Below are positions 31,300 to 40,732 of a stretch of DNA of 50,082 nucleotides, one piece after another. This DNA is from Chara braunii (taxonomy: Eukaryota; Streptophyta; Charophyceae; Charales; Characeae): NCBI GenBank assembly GCA_003427395.1, contig BFEA01000075.1, positions 3,576,358 to 3,626,439 on the forward strand, read 5' to 3'. The translations under genes were made by a program, and so were the position numbers. The first letter of the stretch is position 1. Each line of letters begins with the position of its first letter. The notes beneath the pieces were generated by a model. That model made no database searches, was not told the origin of the DNA, and saw only the letters and a program-made list of their open reading frames with translations.

Positions 31300-31660
31300 C
31301 AATGACTTCGATGCTGAAATAAATTGTCGTGTTGGTGCTGATTCGGAAGTAGACGGTCGGAGTCACGTCGAAGTTGTTCCGATCCTGAAATAAATCAATG
31401 TGGTGGTTCCAAACCGGATAATAAATCACCCTGATCTGCTCGAGCCTGAAATAAGCTGATGTCGAACTCTTGTCAAGCTGGAAAACAAATATGTCGGTGT
31501 CGAGTCATACCGAATCCGAAATCAATGGCCGCGATAGCACCGTGCCCGGGATAAGCCGCCATGGCGGCGGCGAAGCTGAAATAGATCGCCGTAGCAGCCC
31601 CAAGCCTGACAATAAATCACGCTGATATGTCCGAACCTGAAATGCACTGATACTGAGCTC
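31300..31660. repeat. Degenerate array, about ten units of 28-35 bp (CCTGAAATAAATC)
   Basis: The words CCTGAAATAAATC, AGCTGAAATAGATC, ATCCGAAATCAATG and GGATAATAAATC recur near 31312, 31384, 31415, 31446, 31481, 31514, 31549, 31578, 31607 and 31637. Each is followed by a variable 'GTGTCGGTG'-like half. Confidence 0.65.
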
Positions 31661-31759
31661 ACCCCGAACCAAAACACCGAACTATAACCGGAACCTCTCC
31701 GAACCGGTGTCCGTACGGACCCAAATATCATACCATTGGTCCAAAGCAGCACCGTCTCA

Positions 31760-32630
31760 CGCTGCCCATGTGACCATCCTCGGACTGACTCAGAGGGTCA
31801 ATAGTCAAGTAAATCAAGAGAACGACGTGAAAAATCCCGATCATCAGGGGATAGTAACAAAAGGGGTTAGAGTTCAGAGAATTTGATCAACTCGGGGTTC
31901 CGGGCTGACGGTGGGTAATCCAAACAAAACAGGCGAGGCATCGAATAGTCAGTAGTTTCTGTTCGTTCCGTCTTTGTTTTAATCATTTCACTCTCTTCCT
32001 AATTCTATTGTCTGAATTAGTATAATAGTCGCAATTTCACAAAAAATAAACACTGAGGGGTTTTAAATCAAATGATTGAAATTCTTTTGTTTCCCTTTTC
32101 TTTTGTCATGTTTAATCTCTTTTCTTCATTTTTGATCTCATTGCCGAAAACGTAAAATAACGACGGAGTTTCTACTAAAATTAAATGCCATGAAAATTAT
32201 AGAAATCAAAGAATATTTTGTTTTTCTCTCTCATCCCACCATCTTTAACCGTCTTTTCCATTTTAATTTCGGCATCAAAATTGACAAAAATTCGAGGCAT
32301 CACTCGGGCCCGATCGTGTGCTGCAAAAGGCGTTACCGCAGGGTCAGTCCCCGCGATGTCTCTTAGCGGCCGGCCATTTCAGGTCTAGCCTCGGGACGGG
32401 CGGAAGTGACGGTTCCAAGATGTGTCGGGAGCGGCTACCCATTTTGCCATCTTTGAGGGTTACTCGTAAGGTTCAATGCGCACAAAATCAGGGGTGCCCT
32501 GAGTTCCCCTAATTTTTGCTGCCTCGTGAAACCAGAGTACCATCAAAACACACACTTGTTTTTGAGCCTAGGTCCCAAAGCCGCAGCTTTCAGGCGGCCC
32601 ATCGCTTGTGGCCGCCTGACACCGTAAGAC
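31760..32630. other. Non-coding, no gene seen
   Basis: AT-rich between about 31960 and 32290, otherwise mixed. Nothing recognised. Confidence 0.4.
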
Positions 32631-32637
32631 GTATCTG

Positions 32638-33057
32638 TTGGAGCAGCTGGCCAGGATAAAGAAAGATGGCCGGATCTTAGAAGTAAATACGTCTCAGGCG
32701 GAGTGGATCCGAATAGACCACAAAGCCACAGTTAATTATTTTACTAATTGGGATGACCGGATGGCATGGTTAGAACGTTGTGTTGATGATCTGGTAGCTC
32801 AGCAATCAAACATTCTGATTGCAATAAAATCTTTGGTTGCTCATCTGTTGGAGCAGCGGCCAGGATAGAGAAAGATGGCCGGACCTTATAAGTAAATAAG
32901 TCTTTGGCGGAATGGAACCGACTGGGCCACAAAGCCACAACTACTTATTTTACTAATTGGGATGACCGGATGACACAGTTAGAACGTTGTGTTGATGATC
33001 TGGTAGTTCAGCAATCAAAGATTCTGATTGCAATAGAATCTCTGGTTGCTCAACTGA
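32638..33057 (+). repeat. 210-bp tandem duplication of a coding-like segment
   Basis: Two adjacent copies (32638-32847, 32848-33057) of a segment whose translation has a helical, charged pattern: FTNWDDRM..LERCVDDLV, then QQSxILIAIxSLVAxL. Copy 1 is open for 76 codons. A one-base deletion after GGAGCAGC shifts copy 2, which reopens from 32904. It could be the coiled-coil N-terminal part of a retroelement gag or a decayed host exon. I do not recognise the family. Confidence 0.75.
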
Positions 33058-33099
33058 TAGCTGATAACATTTCGTGCTTGGGAGGCTTGTTGACACACA

Positions 33100-33205
33100 T
33101 TATTTGAATGGATCTGAAGTTTTCCCTTCTTGAATTGGTCTTAACCTATTTTTTGAATGGATCTGAAGTTTTCCCTTCTTTAATTGGTCTTTAAGCTTTC
33201 TGGTT
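33100..33205. repeat. 50-bp tandem duplication
   Basis: TTTGAATGGATCTGAAGTTT, then TCCCTTCTTxAATTGGTCTT, occurs twice. Confidence 0.85.
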
Positions 33206-33689
33206 TTATGGATCTTTGGTAGCATTCAGTCTTCGCTCATATCTGGGGTATAGGAGTTCAGAGAAGGTCGAACCCGGATTGATATCCGCAGAGTTATTCT
33301 GTTCTGTGCCCCTGTTTGCTGATGCCAGAACGACGCTGGCCGGAGCTGGGGCGTTGCCCTGTAACCTGCAAATCGCAGGAGCGTGAGGTCTTGTAGAGAG
33401 ATCTGGGGTTTGCCGAGGGAGGAAGGCAAGCCAATGGTGAACCGGGGGGGGCTACTTAGTGGCGAGAAGAGATCAGCTATGGGGGACTTTGGTTCGGTTG
33501 GTATTGTCTCTGAGTAAGTATGTCCTGGTACAAGGAAGGCAAGAGTTACTTAGGTTTAGGAAGCCAGAATAGCTGTCACAAGTAAACTATTACAATTCAC
33601 ATGAGCATGAATCAACATCATCAGTAACATCAATATCATTAGCATTACCATCATGATCATTTCATCAACATGAGAGGGCCGTTGAGTTC

Positions 33690-33815
33690 GGTTCTCAGCA
33701 AGTTCGTTTCTTCCACTCCGAGTAGACTGTGAGGACTTCAGCCTCAAGCAGTTTTCATTGGTAATATCAGCCTTGGGCACTGGGCCTGTTTAAGAAAAAA
33801 ATAAAAAAAATAAAG
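33690..33815 (+). mobile_element. 3' end of a dispersed poly(A) retroelement (copy A)
   Basis: GTTCTCAGCA, GTAGACTGTGAGGAC and ATATCAGCCTTGGGCACTGG precede an A-rich tail. The same ordered words occur on the minus strand at 46881-46995, with the tail next to T34. Two copies with a shared end and A tails define a LINE or SINE family; no frame is left. Confidence 0.7.
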
Positions 33816-33876
33816 CTGCTGACATTGCTGTTTCCTTCCCTCCGTCTCTCAAACCTCTCAAATTTTCTCCTCCTAC

Positions 33877-34771
33877 TTGTCACCCTACCGGTTTCAGACA
33901 TTCTTCTCCTTCAACACCCCTTCCCCCCAAAACCCAAAGACCATTGTCCCTGCAGCCGATGACCAACGGATCTTCCCCAAGACCCTAACCCTCGACGAGT
34001 TTAGAGGAGATGACCCCAAAGTGGATGTTGGGGACTGCAAAAACCTACCCGAGAGACTTCACCTGCCCTGAAGAGACCAAGGTCTCTACTGTCCTGGGAT
34101 TGTTGGAGGGACCCTCCCTGAAGTGCACCACCTACACCTCCAACAGCCAGGATAAGAGGTTGGAAGATTGGGCTTTTGGGTTGGGAGTGCATGGGCTTCT
34201 GCAGGCCTTGGAGGATAAATTTGCAGACAAAGAGCGAGCCTGAAAGGTTGCTGACAGGATTGTTCGCCCGGGACAACCACGGTACTCAGGGTCTCTTCAC
34301 TTCTTGTTTGTAGAATTTGAGCAACTTACCTCCACCCCTGGGTTAGTCATGTCTTCTGATGATTTGTTGACTAACTTTTGCAGGGCAGCGTCTGAGAAGT
34401 TTCCTACAGCCCTATACAGCTGTGGGCATAAGGGCTGGAGGTCCTTTGGCCGCGCAGCACTGGATATGGAGGCAAAACTCCATGTCCAGATCCCCTCCTC
34501 TGATAGAAGGAAGAGAGTCTACCCTCGTGGTGGAAAAAGGGGAAAGACTGTTTTTGCTCATGCAGGTTCTGGATCAGCAAGTGATTCAGATTCTCAGGTT
34601 GTTACACCACCGGCTGAGACCGGGTCAGTTGTTGCTATAGAAGTTGCTGCGGCCCTGACTGAGGTTGTACTGGCGGTTTTGCAAAAGAAGACCCCCTCTA
34701 GCACAACCTCAACCAGCAGCAAGGGGAAGGACAAGGGACGTCGTTCCACTCGCTCTTGCCCGGAGGCCTAA
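33877..34771 (+). pseudogene. Retrotransposon gag-like remnant (Ty3/gypsy type)
   Basis: A Pro-rich leader with LTLDEFRGDD (33877 onward) passes by a frameshift near 34010 into YPRDFTCPEETKVS, LLEGPSLK, EDWAFGLGVHGLLQ and DKFADKERA. After an in-frame TGA at 34241-34243 comes a longer frame (34304-34771): FEQLTSTPGLVMSSDDLLTN, AASEKFPTALYSCGHKGW, then a basic and Ser-rich tail. The helical pattern, acidic DxF opening and basic tail fit a retrotransposon gag capsid region. No zinc knuckle and no pol follow, since the sequence meets the minus-strand integrase remnant at once. Frameshift plus stop make it non-functional. Confidence 0.65.
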
Positions 34772-35139
34772 CTGAGAAGGTAATATTTTTCAATGCATCG
34801 AGCCAATACCTTTCCAGTCTTTGTACAAATACCCTTTCCGTCCACAAACCTTGAGAGATTGTCTCGTGCATCGAAGAGATAATTGAGCCTTCCTATGCCT
34901 AGAAGCATCGCCAATAGGTCCAGATGGACAACAGCTCCGACCTCACGTATATATCTTGGGTGAAGTGGTTCCCTAGGTCTAAGGGAAGACCGCTCCTGAC
35001 ATGGTACATATGATTTATAATACTTGTCAATCATGTGTCCCATGCCATCCCAATAATATAATTCGTAAATTCTCAAGTACGTCGCATCCGCACTCCTATG
35101 GCCACCTGCCGTTCCATCATGACAGGTTGCTAACGTCAA
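34768..35139 (-). pseudogene. Ty3/gypsy-type integrase fragment
   Basis: The minus-strand frame starts with HDGTAGGHR, the His-His half of the HHCC zinc-binding domain, then YYWDGM. The Cys half reads YKSYVPC, so the first Cys appears replaced by Tyr. This is followed by the start of the catalytic core (VGAVVHLDLLAM, in the place of the first Asp). The frame ends after RCIEKYYLLS, before the second Asp and the Glu. Such proteins insert reverse-transcribed DNA; this copy is truncated. It lies on the same strand as the gag remnant at 35.5-37.4 kb, with no protease, RT or RNase H between. Confidence 0.75.
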
Positions 35140-35145
35140 TCAACT

Positions 35146-35469
35146 GACATTTCGTTAAAATTGACATTTTTTACTATTTTCAGGAAATGGGGCATCCAAG
35201 AAAAAACTACATTTTTTTGCGTGTTTCTGTGCCCACAACATTGGACCATTGATGGTCCGGCGTCCTGGGGACTCCGGACCATCTAATGTATCTCAACGTA
35301 AAGTACCGTCAAAATACATCCGAGGGTAAAAAAAAAAAGACAAAAAATCAAGGGAGATCAGATGGTCTAATGTGGTCGACACAAAAAAATGATAAAAAAT
35401 ACTGTGCTTTTTTGGAAGATCAATGTCGTAAAAATAGTAAGAAATGTTAATTTTAACGAAATGTCTGTT
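35146..35469. mobile_element. MITE with about 105-bp terminal inverted repeats
   Basis: The left end ACTGACATTTCGTTAAAATT and its continuation align over about 105 bp with the reverse complement of the right end (AACAGACATTTCGTTAAAAT). The inner tip also folds perfectly as GATGGTCCGG...CCGGACCATC (35252-35284). The element separates the gag and integrase remnants. I could not fix a target-site duplication. Confidence 0.75.
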
Positions 35470-35474
35470 AATTT

Positions 35475-37367
35475 GTCGGTTTATGTCATAGACCAGTCTT
35501 CTGGGATTCCTCCCTTTATTCCTCATACCGACGCCTGCCAAGTTCCCAGACGATCCTTGCGATCCTGGACCCATATCGTAGAGATACACCAACGACTTTT
35601 TACCTTTCCACTCCTTGACCTCTTCACACATACTGGTCAATTTGTCTCGATATCTTCCTATTTTCGCTACTGAATCCTCCATTATTTCCATCGTTCTTCG
35701 TGCTTCATTCCAGTAACCTTCCTTTATCTCATCGTTTGATTCCACCACAATTGGCTCCTTCCTAACGGTACCTGCTTTCCTTTCCTACTCTACTTTTCTA
35801 CCCTTACATTAGGACGGGCCTCCTCCTCTTGCCAAATACGAAACATAGTCGGAGGAGTTAGTACTAATCAACCCTTCATCTTCGTCGTTCCTTTGGACAT
35901 GGCATAATTTGATAGTGTGACCTTTCTGCCCAGAATGCCAGCAAATAATATTCCTCCAATCTATCCGTTCTCTGGCAAAACCTCGTTCGCCGTCCTGACT
36001 ACCCTGACTTCCTGACGCATTCTAGTCCCCGTTTTCCCCTCCGGCGGAATTATCACCTCCATTTCCACTTCCACTTCCCCCGAGGCCACCATTTCCTCAC
36101 CATCGGCCCCATCCCTGATTCTGTCCTCGTCCGCCGCCTTGATTTTCCTACAACCCTTGTGGCGCCGACTGTTGAGGTTGGCTTGGCTGGGGGTTTGGGT
36201 GGCTTACCTGTTGAGATTGGGGCCTGCATACTGAGGAGGGTGTCGTTTCCTCCGAAGACATACTTAATCGGGCTCCTGCATATGACCCATGCGGTCCACT
36301 TACCGGCCATGGTGGGCATGAATTGTACCCCAACCAAGGACTTGGGGGTCCATAGCCTGGCCACGACCCATAGGGTGCCGACGCGGCCTGACCATGCGAC
36401 TCAGGAGACGGTAGTGCTATTGTTTGTGGAATTTGACCCTTTCCTGAGCCTTGCCCCTTGAGTCAAATTCTTCGCCTTTCTTTGAGCCTTCGTTAACTCT
36501 GGAGGCTCAGACTCCCATTCCTCTTCTTCTTCTTCCTCCTGCAGTACCGTTTTCTTTGCCTTTCCTTGAACCTTTGTTACCGCCATAGCCTTTTTTGTTG
36601 CATTCGCCTCCTTTACCACATCGAGTTGGGCTACCGCATCCTCTAGCACTTTCTTAAAATCCCGTCCATCACTCGTCGTGGCATCCAAGACCTTTCTCTT
36701 CTTCCTGGCCTGCCGCATTTGGAAGATATCCACTCGGTCCACTTCCCCATCCGTCACACTCTCCTTTGTCACGGCCCAAGTCAATTTCTTCCCTGACGCA
36801 CCCTTCTTGGTTAGCGCAGAGGCCTCCCAATTCGTGAAGTGCCCTAGGAAGGTTGCGCACTGCTCCTTTTCCGTCATCCCAGGAACCTTCCTGGCCATTT
36901 TCTCAAAGGCTGTTGCAAAAGCGCCCACAATAGTGAACTCGTCTCGATGTAATATTTCCAGGTCAGCCTTTGTTAACAGACCATATCCCAGCTTGAAGCG
37001 CCTTTGCATCTCTTGCTTGAAACTGACCCAAACTCCTGCTGCTCCGGCAACCACCTTCATTATCTCGGGCCGTATTTCCCACTAGACGGAACGGGGCAAC
37101 AACTTGAACTTGTCTGCCTCAGGCCTCGTTTGTAACTTGTTCAAACATTTCTAACCACACAGACACCCTTTCCCCTTTAAACAGGAAGTGTTGATTTTCG
37201 ACACTTGTAGCCGCGCCAACTCTCTTTTCTCGATGACTTTGACGAAGTCTTCCGGCGTAGCAGTCGGGCCCCGCTCGATTCCATCCGCGTCCGGCATCTC
37301 TATATCCCTTTATTAACCAACTTAGGAATAAGAGAGATAGTCCATCAAATAGCTTGTCAAATTCCAA
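35475..37367 (-). pseudogene. Ty3/gypsy-type gag remnant with damaged zinc knuckle
   Basis: Reads from 37367 downwards. An N-terminal segment (82 codons) contains RVSVWLEMFEQV. Then comes a 219-codon frame (37060-36401) with FKLGYGLLTKADLE, DEFTIVGAFATAFEKMARKV and FLGHFTNWEAS, and a Lys-rich tail. A Gly/Pro/Gln-rich linker with stops follows, and near 35940 a zinc knuckle reading ICWHSGQKGHTIKLC, in which the second Cys of C-x2-C-x4-H-x4-C is Ser. Three or more stops and shifts break it. Gag would assemble the particle and bind genomic RNA. The order PBS, gag, zinc knuckle, integrase on the minus strand matches a gypsy element that has lost protease to RNase H. Confidence 0.75.
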
Positions 37368-37648
37368 GAGACCTTTCCTAAGTCATTTATAGACGTCTCA
37401 GGTCTAAAGTTCATCTAACCAATCTTCCGCTATTCACCACTAATTAGTTAAAGTCATAGATACAATCTTGGTCATAATCATAATCACGCACTGTTACTGC
37501 GTATGTTATTGCCAGTATCATAACTTTCATACCATACACGCCTCTCTTATATAAGACAATCCAAAACATAGGGTTTTGTCGTTTTGCCTGGATCATCAGT
37601 CTGCACGTGAGCTGGGTTCGTTTACTGAGGACCCCGGTAGGCAGCTGA

Positions 37649-37668
37649 GATCCCCGACAACGACGCCA
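37649..37668 (-). other. Primer-binding site, tRNA-Asp type
   Basis: On the minus strand TGGCGTCGTTGTCGGGGA matches, with two differences, the complement of the tRNA-Asp 3' end used by many plant gypsy elements. It lies upstream of the gag remnant in element orientation. The next bases out (TGTCGAG on +, from 37671) are a good LTR edge (TG...CA). Confidence 0.65.
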
Positions 37669-37670
37669 CC

Positions 37671-38280
37671 TGTCGAGTGCATCGGTCCTACACGGGCATC
37701 CTCCCAGCCGCGTCGCGTAGGATTTTGCAGAACTTGTCTCGTAGCGCGTTTCGCCGCTCTGGCCGAGTGCGCCAGTCGTACGTCTCACGAGCCCCTACGA
37801 CAAGACAAGGTCACGTGAGGCACGTCTTACCTCCACCTGCAGGAGGTGTCACCATTCCTTGGGTGGGTGTATCCCGTCGAGCTACCGAACCACGTGCTAA
37901 GGCTTCTCGTATGCAATCGCCGAGGTGGCCTGGCCGATGGCGTTTCTCGTTCGCTGTAGCATAGAGGGTACGTGCGGTCAACGCCCCTCAATCGGACCCG
38001 GGACTCGTCGTCGGTCGACTAGGACGCAAACCACTCACCACGCGTTATACCACAAAAAAATTAAGCATACACACAAACACAAAATAAACTCTCCTAGTAT
38101 CTTCAGTACCCAACCCAAAACTTTCCAATGTGGAAATCGGGTAAGCGCCACGCGCGAGATCAGTATAAAACCTTGCGGACACCGGGCCTACACATATCGG
38201 CTAGCAATGCAATCCTACGCAAGCAGTCGTGATGACGGCGCATTATGTGGTGCCCATAATTGAGTGGCCCTATCTAAGCC
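37671..38280 (-). mobile_element. Putative inner end of the 5' LTR of the minus-strand gypsy element
   Basis: Begins at the TG next to the primer-binding site and has no coding frame. GC-rich folded segments alternate with an A-rich stretch at 38050-38100. The outer LTR end could not be found, so the LTR may extend through the hairpin regions that follow. Confidence 0.4.
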
Positions 38281-39160
38281 ATGGGGTCGCTCTTGACGCT
38301 CGGGCGTCGGCTGAAGCGCGCGCTAAGGCGGCTAAACCTTTAGCGAGCGCAAAGGCGGCCTGAGGGCCTTACCATTTTCTGCACCCTGCGGTGCCCTAAT
38401 GGGTGCGGGGTAAGATGTCCCTTAGGGCAGGAAGGAATTCAGAGCGCTGGTGAGTTGTCTGGCGCACCACTAGCGACACGCTAATCCTTCTGCATAAAAC
38501 TTTATCGTTCCACTTAAATAAAATTAAAACAAGAAAAAGAAAAAAAAACATTAATGTTAACAGAACAAAACACAAATAAACCACCGGACCTCTACAAAAA
38601 TTTAAGCGAGGCTTATATGCCTTGTTCGCCCCGAAAGGTGCGAGTGCCCGTTCGGTAGGAAAAATCGCTTCAAAGAAAAAAAAAAGACCTGGCGATGCGT
38701 CGCCTTTTCCTTTCGAGTGACCGTCCCATAACTTATTTTATGCCAGACTTCGAGTGTAGCCCGCGTTCGAAAATGAATAAGAGGGACGTTCAAGCGAAGA
38801 AAAAAAAAAAATTGCCCAGCTATGCGAGTCTTTGTGAACACTCGTCATAGCGATGCCTTATGCGCTACCCACACCCGTCGGATTCCCTATGGGAATCAGT
38901 GGTGCAGAAGACACTCAAGTGTCAGAGACGAGGTATCGTGAAGGAAGCCTCCTTCGCGATATTGAGTGGCTGAAGGACAAACCCCTCAACCCTCGCGGGG
39001 CTTCTGTCTTCTAGGCAGAGCGTCGTGGTGGGTAGTGCAAGTTAGGCTCTGCGAGAGGGGTGATCCCTTCTGCGCTGAGCCTAGGACCTGGGATGTCCTC
39101 GACAAGGACCTTGAATCCAGGCACATGACCAATGTCCGACTAAGAAGTCTTTAAGAAGTA
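38281..39160. repeat. Chain of about 14 consecutive hairpins
   Basis: Stems in order include: 38316-38350 (CGCTAAGG/CCTTTAGCG), 38381-38394 (GCACC/GGTGC), 38604-38629, 38632-38656 (CCGAA/TTCGG), 38691-38704 (GGCGA/TCGCC), 38812-38854 (GCTATGCGAGT/ACTCGTCATAGC), 38880-38897 (GATTCCC/GGGAATC), 38908-38922 (GACACT/AGTGTC), 38931-38962 (TATCGTGAAGGA/TCCTTCGCGATA), 39046-39082 (GGCTCTGCG/TGCGCTGAGCC) and 39088-39121 (CCTGG/CCAGG). Unlike the array further on, the stems have different sequences. Sequence between stems is short and A-rich. Confidence 0.75.
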
Positions 39161-40400
39161 TGCACCAATAAGGAGGGGTTTCCTCTCTTTCTCAATCTCG
39201 ACCTCATTCAGACCTTTAAGTGTGGGCTCCCCAGACCACACATATACCCAACATAGGTGTGTACATACATATAGTGGGAAATAAGTGCGTGATGATCACT
39301 TCTCATAACCACTGTATAAATTTCTTCAGCTACTATAGCTATGCTAAACAAAGAAAGTTCAGGTAGTCAAGCAGAAGTTTGTGTGGTGATGATCACTCTC
39401 ACATCAGTTGTGTGGCTTGTCCATCCGCATTCATACAATACTCAGACTATAACCAAACTCAATTCAGGGATTTAATAAGCATACCTACAATTACATAAAA
39501 TTCGAACAACAACATCACACAGCCTACGGGAATCAATTTTACTGCTTTCTGCGACTCATACCCTGCCTCATGCACACCAGCCTCAACCAACTTCCATCAT
39601 CCCTCAAATAAAGGTACTAAGTCTTTAGAAATGACCACTTAAAAAGAAGTCTGGGTGAAAATCCCAAGAAAACATAGAAGCCCACAAGGGTCGAGGCCTT
39701 AGGTTGAGATGCAGGAGCAGGTAAGTTGTGTCGTAAACCGACGAATCGGTAACCGACTTGTTATCAGTGATAACAAAAGATAGTACTCTTTAGGATCAGG
39801 CTGAACAAGTCGATCCTTCAATCGAATTCCCAACCCCGCATCACAGTACAGGCCAAAGAGAGTCACTACTAGATTTGAGCTAAATGGAGAACGTGCTCCA
39901 TTTCGTAGCCTAGCTTCCCTACTGAGTTTCCTTTTACCTTCCTCTGATTGGTAACAAATCATCGAAAATTTTGACAACACTTCCCCTAGACAGAGAGAAT
40001 TGTCAAGTTTCTTCTAGTAAAGAAATAATCTAACTTTCGAAATCCTGCAAAATTTCGAGAACGCTTCCCGTAGAAAAAGTGTCTTTTCATCATTTCTACG
40101 AGACAAAAAACGACAAAGGCTCAAAGAGTAGACGCTTCGCGTCTGAATCCCACGGGCTCGTCAGCAGAGTTGTTATGTCCAAGAAATCACAGGAAACACT
40201 TCTTTCCCAAACTTGTTTTGTAAAACAATCTCACAAAGGTTCCGCTGTACACCGACTCATCAGTGCTTTGGTTCCGTTGATTTCAGGTTGGGGTAACTAC
40301 TTTTCAGCTTTGTGAAAATTTCGGCAGTGCTTCCCGTAGGAACAGGAGTTTACCAAGATTAATACAAAGCCGAAAATGCAATGACAAAGTACATCTATAC
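39161..40400. repeat. Continuation of hairpin-rich non-coding sequence
   Basis: Further folds: GTGTGG...CCACAC (39219-39240), GTGATGATCAC twice (39289, 39382), ACCGACGAATCGGT and TTGTTATCA/TGATAACAA (39733-39772), AGACGC/GCGTCT (40129). 'GCTTCCCGTAG' recurs at 40063 and 40330. No gene seen. Confidence 0.6.
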
Positions 40401-40732
40401 TTGGGACTAATTTTTGACGCTTACTTGGTAGTTAGAACCAGAGATAGTTTACATGATCCTCTTTTGAATCATGAGCTATCGCAAGTCCTAACTCCTAGTA
40501 GGGCCAGTCGTACCACATCTCAAACTTCCCTCCCATCATCCATCTCACCTACCTATAGCTCCAACACTCGGCGATCATCTAAAGTAACTAAGCTATCAAA
40601 CAGATGCCCCAGACGAGAGACCGAAAACATGCATAAACAAACATCTCTCAGTCCCACATTAGTTTAATCCAAATAGTTCGTTAATCTCTCAATTTTTTGG
40701 GTCCTCAGTAGATCCCCTTTCCTATGGCATAG

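Noticed and set aside
31522-31752. Protein with 11-residue repeats on -
   Set aside because: The period follows the DNA repeat, units are of unequal length and shift frame, so coding is unlikely.
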